Shown: positions 1-10,534, counted from the first letter of the stretch. The stretch: 64,000 bases of DNA from an uncultured Alphaproteobacteria bacterium (GCA_944391475.1 CALXTR010000005.1:26514-90513), one strand, 5' to 3'. Notes: generated by a model from the sequence alone, not told the origin. Translations and numbers: made by a program.

Positions 1-695
1 TCTGGCAGCACCTGCTTACTGGTAACATACGCACTAAAGTACACCAGGCAGCGACGACACCCAGAACAACTGCAAATCTGAGAAAAACCACCACTATCCA
101 CTACCAAATTAGGCAGATATAGCACATTATCTTCTCGCCCTTGCAATTGCATTTTATAAGGACCGGAGGTTGTTTCAGTAGCATATCCAATTGTATTGTC
201 AATCTCAAAAATATTTTGCAGTGCATTTAAGAAGTCATTATTGGGCGTACCAGAGCTATGATTCAACCATCGCTCAGGAATGGGACCATATGTCACCAGA
301 AAGCGCACAACACCTTCAGCTTTACAATCAGCAGCTTCCGTACTCCAGTCTCCATCAACGGCACAATAAACTTCTGTTTTATACCCCTCTTTTTCAGATG
401 CATCATAAGCCTTTATCTTAAAACCAACCGGAGCATAATCCCCCAAATCCGTCGTATAACTTAGAATACCTTTATCATAAGTAATCTTATCGCCCTCCAC
501 CCCTACAGGATTAGAGTCACTTTTAGGCGAATGTTCGCGAATATATTGTTGTCCCATTCTATGGTGTATGGCAAAACGCGACACTTCAGCTTCCGCCAAA
601 GGCTCAATTGCCAAACGCCGTTCATCTCCCCTAATGGAAAGATTAAAAGCATACAGCAACGTCATAAAAGTTACCAATACCACCCATATATACAT
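1..695 (-). CDS. Hypothetical membrane-anchored protein, possibly PilM-like; cut by window edge
   Basis: An open frame begins with ATG at 695 and runs without a stop to the window edge, giving at least 231 residues; the C-terminus lies outside. Residues 3-17 form one hydrophobic segment followed by a soluble part, the layout of a single-pass protein or of type IVb pilus PilM. The resemblance to PilM is only an impression from the N-terminus. A cysteine cluster with CxCxxCxxC spacing occurs near residue 210. The start has GAGG five bases upstream, and a TATAAT -10 lies at 730-735 on the same strand. The gene is divergent from fliL. Function unknown. Confidence 0.6.
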   Translation of the reverse strand, partial: MYIWVVLVTFMTLLYAFNLSIRGDERRLAIEPLAEAEVSRFAIHHRMGQQYIREHSPKSDSNPVGVEGDKITYDKGILSYTTDLGDYAPVGFKIKAYDASEKEGYKTEVYCAVDGDWSTEAADCKAEGVVRFLVTYGPIPERWLNHSSGTPNNDFLNALQNIFEIDNTIGYATETTSGPYKMQLQGREDNVLYLPNLVVDSGGFSQICSCSGCRRCLVYFSAYVTSKQVLP

Positions 696-964
696 TGCAA
701 CCTCAAACTAATATCCGTTAATTTATATTATTATATCAAACAAAGCCGTAAAACACCACGTTTATAAACACATTTCGCCCTAATTTCATAATTTTGTAAC
801 AAAGCATTTATACTATCTCACAAAAAGCATAATTAAAGGTTAAGATACACAATTATTAGGGATTTTTTGAACTTTCGTCTTATAACTAACTTTTTTGGAT
901 TTATTTATAAAAAAAATGCGTTAAAATAAGCTAAATTTTATTTATGCGTAACGCGGAGTTCCAT

Positions 965-1504
965 ATGGCAAATATAGATGAAAATATAGAAAACAGCGTC
1001 GATTTAGATGACGACATCTCCTTGCCGAACACAAAACTCAGCAAAAAAAAATTGCTGCTTATTGTCGTTCCGATTGTTGCTGTAATTGGTTTTTCTGGGT
1101 TTTATTATTCAGCTCAAAAAAGCACATCTCAACAATCCAACACCAACTATAGCATTGTTCATAACAACAGTGATGGCGGAGCCGCAGAAACTATCACTAT
1201 TTTTTATGACTTACCCGAAATAAATGTTCGCCTCAAGAATTCCAGCAACAAAGAGCAAATTGCAAAATTCAAGATAAGTATTGAACTTTCAAAAATAGAA
1301 GATATAAGCACCATAGAAGCGATTGCATCAAAACTTACCGATGCAATAATCGCTCACACAATCGAGCTTCGTCCTGAAGAAATCAGCGATTCGGAAGGAA
1401 TGTATTGGCTTAAAGAAGAACTTTTATACCGCATGAATTTAATTTCTGCACCGATTAAAATTTCTAACCTCAACTTTAAGAGTTATGAAATAGTCAACGG
1501 CTAA
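965..1504 (+). CDS. fliL: Flagellar basal body-associated protein FliL
   Basis: FliL sits around the stator next to the MS ring and supports motor torque. The protein has an acidic N-terminal tail, one transmembrane segment at about residues 27-48, and a periplasmic FliL domain. I chose the ATG at 965 because GGAG lies six bases upstream; an in-frame ATG at 944 has no such site. The length of 179 residues is usual. It is followed after 16 bases by fliM, as in many alphaproteobacteria, and is the first gene of the flagellar run. Confidence 0.88.
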   Translation: MANIDENIENSVDLDDDISLPNTKLSKKKLLLIVVPIVAVIGFSGFYYSAQKSTSQQSNTNYSIVHNNSDGGAAETITIFYDLPEINVRLKNSSNKEQIAKFKISIELSKIEDISTIEAIASKLTDAIIAHTIELRPEEISDSEGMYWLKEELLYRMNLISAPIKISNLNFKSYEIVNG

Positions 1505-1520
1505 GATAAGGGGATATTTC

Positions 1521-2627
1521 GTGTCTGAAGAACAAGAACAAAAACAAACGCCAAACGAGCAATCCACTCTCGCTCCTGAGGTTAAAGTCAACAAAAACCA
1601 AGAGTGGGCTGACATGATTGAGGTAAAAGATTCTACCTCCAATAACGATTCTATTGCTACCGAAGGCAGCAAAATCCTAAACCAAGAAGAAATTGACAGC
1701 TTACTTGGCTACTCTTCTGAAGATGAAGGATACCGCGGCCTAAAGACAGGTTTTCAAGCAATTTTGAACTCATCAATGGTTTCCTACGAGCGTTTACCAA
1801 TGCTCGAAATCGTCTTTGACCGATTGGTTCGCATGATGGCAACCTCACTTCGTAACTTCACTCAAGACAACGTCGAAGTTTCCTTAGACAGCATTGAATC
1901 CATGCGTTTTGGCGAATACATTGATTCGCTCACCCTTCCGACCCTCTTATCAGTTTTCAAAGCCGAAGAATGGGACAACTATGCCTTAATGTCATTAGAT
2001 AGCTCCTTGGTATATTCTACGGTAGATGTTTTGCTCGGTGGTCGCCGCGGTACCGCTGCCATGCGCTTAGAAGGCCGCCCCTATACCACCATTGAGCTCA
2101 ACATTGTCAAAGATATGATACAACTGATTTTATCAGATCTTTCTACCGCCTTTGACCCCATCACCTCGGTTAACTTTGTTTACGACCGCCTTGAAACCAA
2201 CCCTCGTTTTGCGGCAATTTCCAGACTTTCCAATGCTGTAATTGTTGCTCGTCTTCGCATCGACATGGAGGACCGTGGTGGCAAAATAGATTTGATGATT
2301 CCCTATGCGACTTTAGAGCCGGTTCGAGAACTGTTGCTCCAAATGTTCATGGGCGAACGCTTTGGCCGCGATGCCATCTGGGAAAATCACCTCATGGAAC
2401 AACTTTGGGAAACCGATGTTGAAATCAAAGCCGTTCTTAAAGAAAAAATGATTAAACTAGGCGAAATTGCAAAATGGGAAGTAGGCTCATTTCTAGATTT
2501 GGATATGCAAAGTAGTGACGACATATCCCTAATTTGCGGCGATGTTCCACTCATCAAAGGCAGCATGGGACGCAAAAAAGACCGCATTGTCATCAAGATT
2601 AAAGAGAAGGCAGAACACAATGGATAG
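1521..2627 (+). CDS. fliM: Flagellar motor switch protein FliM
   Basis: FliM forms the middle part of the C-ring and binds phosphorylated CheY to switch the direction of rotation. The N-terminal CheY-binding motif EIDSLL is visible at residues 57-62, after a longer than usual hydrophilic leader. The CheC-like middle domain and the C-terminal SpoA domain follow. The start codon is GTG, with a GGGG-containing ribosome binding site about eight bases upstream. It overlaps the next gene by eight bases, which suggests translational coupling. Confidence 0.93.
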   Translation: MSEEQEQKQTPNEQSTLAPEVKVNKNQEWADMIEVKDSTSNNDSIATEGSKILNQEEIDSLLGYSSEDEGYRGLKTGFQAILNSSMVSYERLPMLEIVFDRLVRMMATSLRNFTQDNVEVSLDSIESMRFGEYIDSLTLPTLLSVFKAEEWDNYALMSLDSSLVYSTVDVLLGGRRGTAAMRLEGRPYTTIELNIVKDMIQLILSDLSTAFDPITSVNFVYDRLETNPRFAAISRLSNAVIVARLRIDMEDRGGKIDLMIPYATLEPVRELLLQMFMGERFGRDAIWENHLMEQLWETDVEIKAVLKEKMIKLGEIAKWEVGSFLDLDMQSSDDISLICGDVPLIKGSMGRKKDRIVIKIKEKAEHNG

Positions 2628-3111
2628 TATTGAATTAATCATCAATCTGGCTATTATCGGGCTTTTAATTCCGACCATTATCTATGCCTACCGCCTTAAT
2701 AAAAACCTCACAATTTTGCGCCAAAATCAAAACAGCTTAGCTAAATTAGTTGAAGCACTCAATGACGCAACTCATAAGGCCGAACATAGCATTCCTAAAC
2801 TAAAATCTGTCACTGAGCATTCTTCAGAAGACTTAAAAGAAGTTGTCGATAGTGCCAAAACCCTCAAAGATGACCTCTTGTTCATCAATGAAAGAGCCGA
2901 TAATTTGGCTGACCGATTGGAAAATGTCATTAGAGATGGTCGCAACATAAAAGACAGCGTTTCGCATTCAAGAGATTTTGATACTGTTCCAGAAAAAAAA
3001 TCGATATTTGGAAGAAACTCTCAAAAAACACTTGCTGATTCTCCTGAAATCGCCGATACTCGTTCAGAAGCAGAACTCGAATTACTCAAAGCTTTACGTG
3101 CAATCAAATAG
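2620..3111 (+). CDS. DUF6468-type flagellar-operon membrane protein
   Basis: A bitopic protein of 163 residues with one N-terminal transmembrane segment (about residues 6-22) and a long, charged, helical cytoplasmic part. Proteins of this shape directly after fliM are common in alphaproteobacteria (DUF6468), and a related Caulobacter protein has been linked to flagellar positioning; that link is from memory. The real start is the ATG at 2620, inside the end of fliM. The longer upstream frame is only overlap with fliM. The family call rests on context and shape. Confidence 0.7.
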   Translation: MDSIELIINLAIIGLLIPTIIYAYRLNKNLTILRQNQNSLAKLVEALNDATHKAEHSIPKLKSVTEHSSEDLKEVVDSAKTLKDDLLFINERADNLADRLENVIRDGRNIKDSVSHSRDFDTVPEKKSIFGRNSQKTLADSPEIADTRSEAELELLKALRAIK

Positions 3112-3124
3112 GTATTAAGTAATC

Positions 3125-3778
3125 ATGTCACAAACACCAAAACATTTTCGAATTTTACCAATTTTCATCTTTTTGGCAGCCTTAACATTATCTGTTAAGG
3201 TTAATAATGTTTTTGATATGCTTAAAAACCCTGAAGTTCTTCAATTTAGCATCTCGCAGCAAGCTGCGTTTGCCGAAGACACTCCTGCTCCCGAAACCCA
3301 AAAACTCGCCCAAGTTTTAGATAATAACGGCGGGCAAACACCTGCACAACCAGCCAACACAGCCAGCAACAATACTGGTTTTAGCCAATCCGAAATTTTA
3401 ATTTTGCAAGAGTTGGCCGAACGCCGCGAAGCATTGGATTTGCGCGCCAAAGAAATCGATCGCAAAGCCATTCAGCTCAAAGTTGCAGAAGACGAAATAG
3501 ATAAAAAAATCAAGCAGCTACAAGAGTATGAGCAAAAACTAAAAGATCTAATGATAGAGTATAACGAAGAAGAAAAAGAAAAAATTACTGCTCTAGCTCG
3601 CCTTTATACCACCATGAAACCTAAAGATGCCGCTCGCATATTTAATACTCTTGAAATGAGCATACTGATACCTCTTTTAAAAGAAATGAAACCATCGTCT
3701 TCATCGGCGATTCTTTCTCAAATGGATTCCGAAAGAGCCAAAGCCGTCACAACAGAATTAATCGGACACAACTACTAA
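3125..3778 (+). CDS. motE: MotE-like flagellar protein (MgtE N-terminal fold)
   Basis: The protein has an N-terminal signal or anchor segment (about residues 9-24), a low-complexity linker, and a coiled coil at about 100-150. A C-terminal MgtE-N-like helical domain follows, with the LARLYTTMKPKDAARIF motif. MotE proteins act as periplasmic chaperones or partners of the stator protein MotC. The position behind fliM and the DUF6468 gene fits. The symbol is given by family resemblance and gene order, not by a close match I could test. Confidence 0.75.
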   Translation: MSQTPKHFRILPIFIFLAALTLSVKVNNVFDMLKNPEVLQFSISQQAAFAEDTPAPETQKLAQVLDNNGGQTPAQPANTASNNTGFSQSEILILQELAERREALDLRAKEIDRKAIQLKVAEDEIDKKIKQLQEYEQKLKDLMIEYNEEEKEKITALARLYTTMKPKDAARIFNTLEMSILIPLLKEMKPSSSSAILSQMDSERAKAVTTELIGHNY

Positions 3779-3788
3779 TAGGAAACTA

Positions 3789-6700
3789 ATGCAATTAAAC
3801 CACAACATATTTTTCAATTATTTCCATCGCCTGATTTCAGCGACAATCATAATTGTTGTGTGTTTACTATTCCTCCCCAACCAACTACGAGCCGAACCAT
3901 TACCTGAAATAATTCGGATAACCATTCCGTTGGAAGAAAACAACGATTATCAAATTGAACATATTGAAAACCGTTTGCTCTTGTCATTTACTCGCCCCAT
4001 ATCGCTAAAAACCGACCTAACTAGTTCCATTCCTGATATCTTAAGCAATCAGGTACTCTCAGACAACAAACGACAACTAAGTTTTGATACTAAAATTCCA
4101 TTGACCATCTCAGGACGAAGAGCCAATCGCCGACTAATTGTTGAGTTAGTTCCGCAAGACAACTCACGTCGCCATTTAAACACCACCAAAATCAAATTAA
4201 ATATCTCCCGTACATCGGGCAGCTATCGCTTTAGCTTTGACTTTCCACATCGAATTTTATACACCATCAATGCAGGCCCGAGAAAAACCACCCTATTTTT
4301 ACTCGCACCTTCGGAAATTCTGGTCAGCGGAGCAAATCTATACCCTGAATATACTAACATCCGCCAACTTCCCAATGCCATGGGCGGCATAAACTATGAG
4401 ATTCCCTCAAGACTTCTTAGTACCAATGAAAGTAAAAATAACTTAACCCTTGAGGTGTCTTCACCAGAAGTGCAACTCCCAGAAGCATTTTCAGAAAATA
4501 CGCCCCCCCCCAATCAAGCCACCTCCAACGATAACTTCGGAGAAAAAAGCGTTAGCCTTAGTTTTCCGTGGAATGTCCCAACCGGAGCAGCTGTATTTGA
4601 ACGTGGCGGATATATCTGGATTGCATTCGATCATAGAAGGAAACTAGACTTAGATAGCCTAAGCAAGCAAGCCTCACCGCTTGTTAGCGAAGTGCTAAAC
4701 ATTCCTCATACTCGCGGCACAATTCTTCGGTTGACCTTAAAAGAACCCATTAACATTGGAGTTCGTCGAGAAGGTTTACTATGGATTGTCGATTTGTATA
4801 AAGATACATCTCCAGAAAAGATTCGTGACCTTGCCTTGTTCACTCAATACAATGCCAACAAACAACCCTATTTTTACATTCCCTCTTCAGCCAGTGGCAA
4901 CGTACTATCTGTAGTTGACCCTGAAGTAGGAGATAATATTAATATTGCACCATTAGCTGATATCGGCTCAGGTATCAACACCCCATATGATTACCCTGAC
5001 ATGACATTTTTACGTTCTTATCAAGGCTTAGCATTAATCCCCAAGACCACAGATTTGCGGATTGAAAGAGGCAACACGGGTATTGTAATTAGTGGCGCGG
5101 AAAGAGGGCTTAACCTATCTTCAGATTTAGAGACCTTGCGACGCAAACAATCACTTGCGCAAGATACCATGCCAAGTGTAGCTTTTGATTTTGCCGTCTC
5201 ACCACAGTTATTAGAAAAACCCTATAACGAAGCCATTGCTCAACTCAAAAACGACATTGCCACTGTTCCGGAAGAACAACAAAATGCCGCCAAATTAAAT
5301 TTGGCCAAATATTACATCTCCATGGGAATGGGGCCGGAAGCACTAGGCATTTTAGATGAGCTAAAAAATATTGCCCCCTATAAAGATACCGAGCAAATGC
5401 ATACACTTTTAGGCATTGCAGACTTTTTAAGCCGTCGCTATGCTTCCGCAATTGAACATTTTTCCTTTGGTAATTTATCCCAAAATGACGAAGCAATTTT
5501 TTGGCGTACGGTATCTTCTGCTGCTCTTGAACATCGGGCAGAAAACAATGCAATCCTCATTTCATTTATTTCACTAACTAAAGATTATCCGCAAGCACTC
5601 AAGGAAAGAATATCATCAGTTGCCGCAGCCGCTGCTCTGGCTGCTGGGGATGATATATCCGCCCAAAACTTTATTGATATCCTTAAAGGGGCTCCCTATA
5701 AAGATTTATATCGCTTGGCTGAAATAGATTACCTCGTTGCCATGCGCCGCGCCTTACAAGGTTATCCCCGCAATGCCATTAAAGAATTCCGAGAATTAGG
5801 CAAATCTGAGGCTATTAAATACTCTGCATTAGCTCGTTTCGAAGGAGCAAAACTAGCAAACCGATTGGGGTTCCTACCGGTAGATAAAACCATCGAAACC
5901 TTAGAAAGATTACGTTTTGCCTGGAGAGATGACAAATTCCGCCTCAACCTCTTGCAAACCCTTGCAGAGCTATATACTAAGAACAATGACTATTATAATG
6001 CACTCCGCAAGCTCAATCAAAGTCTCCCGCTTGAAAGCGATGAAGGTCGCCAACAAACCATGCAGCGAATGGTCAATACTTTCGAGGATATATACGTAAA
6101 CAACCGCGCCGATAACATGTCTTTGCTAAAATCATTAGCACTCTATCATGACTTTGAATGGTTAGCACCGCAAAGTCCTCACTATAATGAGATTGTGCAA
6201 AAACTTGCTGACCGCTTAGTTGCTGTAGATTTATTGCCTCGTGCCGGACAATTGCTGAACAAACAACTTCGCTATAGCCGCCTCACACCGATTGAGCGTA
6301 GCAAAACCGGCACCAGACTTGCCCTCATTAACTTGTTTGAAGACACCCCCGCCGATGCATTAGAAGTTTTGAATCTCACCGAAACTCCCGATTTACCGAA
6401 AAGCTTACAAGCACACCGCAAAATCATTCGCGCCAAGACCCTAGCCGAATTAGGCCACACTCAGGAAGCAATTGCACTTTTAGATGACGACTACAGCAAA
6501 AATGCCTTGCTGATGAAAAGCGAATTTTATTGGAACAATCAAGAATGGGACAAAGCATCAGATACCATTCGTTATTTAGTAGAAAAACCCACTCCTGGCC
6601 AAGCTCTGTCCGCAGAACAAATTTCATATATTCTAGATTGGGCTACAGCCTTGAACATGGCTGGCAAAACTACCGTTTTGGTTCGCTTAAGAAATAAGTT

Positions 6701-6887
6701 TATGCCATTTTTCAAAGATACCAAATATTATAGCACATTTAGTATCTTAACCAGTAATTTAGAAACTGATAAAGTCGACTTAAATGCGATAAATCAGGTC
6801 ATAAACGACATTAGCGCATTTAGAAACTTCACTCGTATCTACAACGATTCGCTACGCAACAACAGTTTGAGCGAAACTATAAATTAA
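3789..6887 (+). CDS. Large periplasmic tetratricopeptide repeat protein
   Basis: A 1032-residue exported protein. The signal peptide spans residues 1-35, with a probable cleavage site in LRAEP. The first 450 residues are beta-rich and unfamiliar. The second half, from about residue 480, is helical with degenerate TPR-like repeats (for example the AKYYISMGMGPEALGILDEL stretch). It starts 11 bases after the motE-like gene, with AGGAAA as ribosome binding site, and ends three bases before uvrB, so it belongs to the flagellar transcript. Large TPR proteins occur at this place in other alphaproteobacterial flagellar loci. Its role in motility is inferred from position only. Confidence 0.7.
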   Translation: MQLNHNIFFNYFHRLISATIIIVVCLLFLPNQLRAEPLPEIIRITIPLEENNDYQIEHIENRLLLSFTRPISLKTDLTSSIPDILSNQVLSDNKRQLSFDTKIPLTISGRRANRRLIVELVPQDNSRRHLNTTKIKLNISRTSGSYRFSFDFPHRILYTINAGPRKTTLFLLAPSEILVSGANLYPEYTNIRQLPNAMGGINYEIPSRLLSTNESKNNLTLEVSSPEVQLPEAFSENTPPPNQATSNDNFGEKSVSLSFPWNVPTGAAVFERGGYIWIAFDHRRKLDLDSLSKQASPLVSEVLNIPHTRGTILRLTLKEPINIGVRREGLLWIVDLYKDTSPEKIRDLALFTQYNANKQPYFYIPSSASGNVLSVVDPEVGDNINIAPLADIGSGINTPYDYPDMTFLRSYQGLALIPKTTDLRIERGNTGIVISGAERGLNLSSDLETLRRKQSLAQDTMPSVAFDFAVSPQLLEKPYNEAIAQLKNDIATVPEEQQNAAKLNLAKYYISMGMGPEALGILDELKNIAPYKDTEQMHTLLGIADFLSRRYASAIEHFSFGNLSQNDEAIFWRTVSSAALEHRAENNAILISFISLTKDYPQALKERISSVAAAAALAAGDDISAQNFIDILKGAPYKDLYRLAEIDYLVAMRRALQGYPRNAIKEFRELGKSEAIKYSALARFEGAKLANRLGFLPVDKTIETLERLRFAWRDDKFRLNLLQTLAELYTKNNDYYNALRKLNQSLPLESDEGRQQTMQRMVNTFEDIYVNNRADNMSLLKSLALYHDFEWLAPQSPHYNEIVQKLADRLVAVDLLPRAGQLLNKQLRYSRLTPIERSKTGTRLALINLFEDTPADALEVLNLTETPDLPKSLQAHRKIIRAKTLAELGHTQEAIALLDDDYSKNALLMKSEFYWNNQEWDKASDTIRYLVEKPTPGQALSAEQISYILDWATALNMAGKTTVLVRLRNKFMPFFKDTKYYSTFSILTSNLETDKVDLNAINQVINDISAFRNFTRIYNDSLRNNSLSETIN

Positions 6888-6890
6888 ACC

Positions 6891-8873
6891 ATGATTACAC
6901 AAGATTATAAACTCGAAAGCCCTTTTTCTCCATCAGGAGACCAGCCTGAAGCCATTCGTGAACTATGCGAAGGGATTGAAGCTGGCCGCAGGAACCAAGT
7001 CCTGTTAGGAGTAACCGGTAGCGGCAAAACCTTTACCATGGCCAAAATCATAGAACAGACCAAACGTCCGGCCTTAATTATGGCTCCAAATAAAATATTG
7101 GCCGCCCAGCTTTATAGTGAAATGAAAGAATTTTTCCCCCACAATCACGTGGAATATTTTGTTTCCTATTATGATTATTATCAACCCGAAGCCTATATTC
7201 CCAAAACCGATACTTATATCGAAAAAGATTCGGCACAAAATGAACAAATTGACCGTATGAGAAACTCGGCCACCCGTAGTTTATTAGAGTATAATGACGT
7301 CATTATCGTTGCTTCAGTTTCTTGCATTTATGGTTTAGGCGATGTTGAATCTTACGCCAGCATGACCTTGCCGTTAAAACTAGGCGATGAAATTTCGCCC
7401 AAAGAAATATATAAACGCCTTGCAGAGCTACAATATGAGCGCAACCAACTTAACTTTGTTCGCAGTACTTTTCGTGTCCAAGGCGACACCCTAGACATTT
7501 TTCCGGCACACTATGAAGATAGAGCATGGCGGATATCATTTTTTGGCGATGAAATAGAAAGTATTAGCGAGTTTGATTCTTTAACCGGTAAAAAAACGGC
7601 CGATTTAAAAGAAGTTATTGTCTATCCGGCCAACCACTATGTTACACCGCGCCCAGCGGTTTCACAAGCTATGACAAGCATCAGAAAAGAGCTCAAAGAA
7701 CAATTGGAAGTTTTCAAACAAAACAATCAGTTGTTAGAAGGGCAGCGGTTAGAACAACGCACACGTTTTGACTTAGAGATGCTAGAAACCACGGGTCATT
7801 GTAAAGGTATTGAAAACTATTCTCGTCACCTGACCGGTCGCAAACCAGGAGAACCTCCTCCGACCTTGTTTGAATATATTCCGAAAAATGCCTTATTATT
7901 TATTGATGAAAGCCATATTTCGGTTCCCCAAATCGGTGGAATGTTTCGTGGTGACTATAACCGCAAAAGCACCTTGGCTCAATATGGTTTTCGCCTCCCC
8001 TCTTGTGTGGATAATCGCCCCCTCAAATTTGAAGAATGGAACCAAATGCGAGGGCAAACCATCTTTGTTTCTGCCACCCCCGGAGATTGGGAGTTAGAAC
8101 AAAGTGAAGGCAGCTTCACCGAACAGGTGATTCGCCCAACCGGACTAGCAGATCCGGTTTGCTTGGTTCGTCCGGTTGAAAATCAGGTCGACGATCTGAT
8201 GAACGAATGCCGCAAAACCATTGCCAAAAAAGAACGCGTTTTGGTTACAACCTTAACCAAAAAAATGGCTGAAGATTTAACCGAATATCTAAACGACAAT
8301 GGCATTAAAGTTCGCTATTTACATTCAGATATTGACACCTTAGAACGCATTGAAATCATCCGCGACCTGCGCTTAGGAGTATTTGATGTTTTGGTCGGGA
8401 TTAACCTTTTGCGTGAAGGACTGGATATTCCCGAGTGTTCATTGGTTGCCATTTTAGATGCCGACAAGGAAGGATTTTTGCGTTCAGAACGTTCACTTAT
8501 TCAAACCATCGGCCGCGCTGCCCGCAATGCAGAAGGAAGAGTTATTTTATATGCTGATAAGATGACTAAATCCATCACCAATGCATTAAACGAAACCAAC
8601 CGCAGAAGAGAAAAGCAGCTCAAATATAATATAGAACACGGCATTACTCCGCAAACCATCAAAAAGAGCATCAGCGGCGCCTTAAAGAACATGACCGAGC
8701 AAGATTACGTTGATGTTCCCACCGCCCAAGCCCAAAACGTCAAAGATATTGACAAGCAATTAAAAGAATATAACAAAAAGATGATTGAAGCCGCTCAGAA
8801 TCTGGAATTTGAACAAGCCATGATTTATCGCGACAAGATTAAAGAATTAGAACAATTATACTTAAAAAGCTAA
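6891..8873 (+). CDS. uvrB: Excinuclease ABC subunit B (UvrB)
   Basis: UvrB is the DNA-damage verification helicase of nucleotide excision repair and works with UvrA and UvrC. The protein has 660 residues, the usual length. Walker A is GVTGSGKT at 40-47. The beta-hairpin region ([10 protein letters not shown]), the DESH helicase motif, the C-terminal helicase motifs and the UVR domain (ending near residue 655) are all present. It starts three bases after the TPR gene stop. No LexA box is visible close to its start, so SOS control would have to act from a distant promoter. A terminator follows. Confidence 0.97.
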   Translation: MITQDYKLESPFSPSGDQPEAIRELCEGIEAGRRNQVLLGVTGSGKTFTMAKIIEQTKRPALIMAPNKILAAQLYSEMKEFFPHNHVEYFVSYYDYYQPEAYIPKTDTYIEKDSAQNEQIDRMRNSATRSLLEYNDVIIVASVSCIYGLGDVESYASMTLPLKLGDEISPKEIYKRLAELQYERNQLNFVRSTFRVQGDTLDIFPAHYEDRAWRISFFGDEIESISEFDSLTGKKTADLKEVIVYPANHYVTPRPAVSQAMTSIRKELKEQLEVFKQNNQLLEGQRLEQRTRFDLEMLETTGHCKGIENYSRHLTGRKPGEPPPTLFEYIPKNALLFIDESHISVPQIGGMFRGDYNRKSTLAQYGFRLPSCVDNRPLKFEEWNQMRGQTIFVSATPGDWELEQSEGSFTEQVIRPTGLADPVCLVRPVENQVDDLMNECRKTIAKKERVLVTTLTKKMAEDLTEYLNDNGIKVRYLHSDIDTLERIEIIRDLRLGVFDVLVGINLLREGLDIPECSLVAILDADKEGFLRSERSLIQTIGRAARNAEGRVILYADKMTKSITNALNETNRRREKQLKYNIEHGITPQTIKKSISGALKNMTEQDYVDVPTAQAQNVKDIDKQLKEYNKKMIEAAQNLEFEQAMIYRDKIKELEQLYLKS

Positions 8874-8902
8874 ATAAACATATTATCAAACTAAATGTAT
8901 AA

Positions 8903-8934
8903 TAAAAAAACAGGCTGGAAACCAGCCTGTTTTT
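8903..8934. terminator. Bidirectional terminator between uvrB and the dsbA-like gene
   Basis: A perfect 8-bp stem (CAGGCTGG / CCAGCCTG) with a three-base loop lies at 8911-8929. It is flanked by a run of A on the left and TTTTT on the right, so it can end transcription from both convergent genes. Confidence 0.85.
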
Positions 8935-8954
8935 GCTAATACGAAAACTAAAAA

Positions 8955-9698
8955 CTATTTAGCTTCGTCAATAGCGCGTTGGATATCGCTTTCGCTGAGA
9001 GTTTGAATCATATTACCCTCAACAACCAAAGTCGGAACACCGGTAACGCGAATTTTCTCAGCCAAAGCTGAAGTATCGGTCATTGCTTTGGCAACTTCAG
9101 CCGAATTCATATCAGCTTTCATTTTTTCCAAATCAACACCAGCTTTAACAGCCAGTTCGTCAATTTTAGTTTCGGTCAATTGTCCCGGATTTTCCATAAT
9201 ATTCATATAGAATTCTTTGGTTTTACCTTGTTCTCCAGCAGCATAAAGAGCCTTAGCGGCATATTGAGATTGCGGAGACAAGAAGAACAACGGCTTCAAC
9301 ACCAAACGAACATCGCTGTTTTTCTCAAGAATGTTCATCAAAGTCGGAGCCAATTTGTGGCAATAACCGCAAGCAAAATCAAAGAATTCAACTACGGTAA
9401 TTTCACCTTTTTCATTACCAATAACCGGGCTGGCTTCATAATTATTGATTTCATCAATATATTCAGCAACTAATTTTCTAGCTTGAGCCCGAGCTTCTTC
9501 TTGGCGTTTTGCCTCGCCTCTTTGCAAAGCATCAATAATCATTTGCGGATTATTGGTCAAAACTGCCATAACGCCCTCTTCGCTAACCACAGCCGGAACA
9601 GCGCTTTTCTTAGAGCAGCACATGATGCACATAATCAAAGCAACCACGGCAACGACTAACGCGAGGATAGAAACGTATACTGCATTAATTTTTTTCAT
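8955..9698 (-). CDS. DsbA-family thiol:disulfide protein, membrane-anchored
   Basis: A thioredoxin-fold oxidoreductase of the Com1/BdbD/ScsC type acting in the periplasm. The redox motif is CGYC in FFDFACGYCHKL at about residues 110-113, and the cis-proline loop is GVPT. An N-terminal hydrophobic segment with three cysteines (MCIMCC) likely anchors it; it is not a clean lipobox. The ATG at 9698 is preferred because AAGGA lies eight bases upstream, whereas the ATG at 9707 is too close to it. Whether it is an oxidase or an isomerase cannot be told from sequence. Confidence 0.85.
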   Translation of the reverse strand: MKKINAVYVSILALVVAVVALIMCIMCCSKKSAVPAVVSEEGVMAVLTNNPQMIIDALQRGEAKRQEEARAQARKLVAEYIDEINNYEASPVIGNEKGEITVVEFFDFACGYCHKLAPTLMNILEKNSDVRLVLKPLFFLSPQSQYAAKALYAAGEQGKTKEFYMNIMENPGQLTETKIDELAVKAGVDLEKMKADMNSAEVAKAMTDTSALAEKIRVTGVPTLVVEGNMIQTLSESDIQRAIDEAK

Positions 9699-9874
9699 TT
9701 CAGACATCCTTAAAGTTTACATAAACACAAATATAATTTAGCTAAACTATCATATATTTACAAGCGTAATATAAAAGATATTTATTAAAAATCTGCAAAC
9801 ATCTAAATCTTTTTTTCACCATTTAGGCTTATAATAAGCATTAAATTTAGATTTTTCCAACCAGGACGGACACA

Positions 9875-10534
9875 ATGTTTAATGGTAAATTATCACTTTT
9901 TTCACACACACAACCCCTTGAAAACAAAATAGATTTATTTCACGACAAACTATTAGATGCAGCAATGACATTTAAAAAAGCCATTCGTATCTACCTAAAA
10001 GAAAAGCGCAGTGAAGAATATAAAAAAATTAATAAACAGATTAAACAAATCGAACACGACGCCGACAACCTCCGCCGCGATATTGAAGCAAAATTATATA
10101 CCCAAAACTTGATTCCGGACTTGCGCGCCGATGTTTTGAATTTGGTTGAAAATTTAGATAAAGTCATCAACAAGTTTGATGAGGTAGTCTATGAGTTTTA
10201 CATTGAGCAACCCGATATCCCCGAAGAATATCACATGAGGTTCAAAGAGATATGCGACTTGAGCTCGGAATGTGCCGAAAATTTATCCATTGCCTCCCGA
10301 GCATTTTTCCGTGACTTTAGTTCGGTTCGCGACTTTTCACAAAAAGTATACTTCATAGAGCATGAATCAGATGTCAGTTCGGGACGTTTGAAACAAGCCA
10401 TTTTCGATTCGGATATGGAACTTGCCAACAAACTCCAATTAAACAACCTTACCAGCGAAATTGCTGAAATTGCCGACATTGCTGAAGATTGTGTAGATGA
10501 ATTGCTAATCTTCACCATCAAGAGGGATATCTAA
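9875..10534 (+). CDS. DUF47 (PhoU-like) phosphate transport regulator
   Basis: A helical PhoU-like protein of 219 residues of the DUF47/TIGR00153 family. Members are found next to Pit phosphate transporters and are thought to control them. An SD with AGGA precedes the ATG. The stop codon overlaps the start of the Pit gene (TAATG), so the two are translationally coupled. All-alpha composition with heptad-like acidic helices agrees with the family. Confidence 0.9.
   Translation: MFNGKLSLFSHTQPLENKIDLFHDKLLDAAMTFKKAIRIYLKEKRSEEYKKINKQIKQIEHDADNLRRDIEAKLYTQNLIPDLRADVLNLVENLDKVINKFDEVVYEFYIEQPDIPEEYHMRFKEICDLSSECAENLSIASRAFFRDFSSVRDFSQKVYFIEHESDVSSGRLKQAIFDSDMELANKLQLNNLTSEIAEIADIAEDCVDELLIFTIKRDI

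Noticed and set aside
191..767. Three short plus-strand frames at the left edge
   Set aside because: They lie opposite the open minus-strand frame that runs from 695 off the window, which has a ribosome binding site, an N-terminal anchor and ordinary composition.
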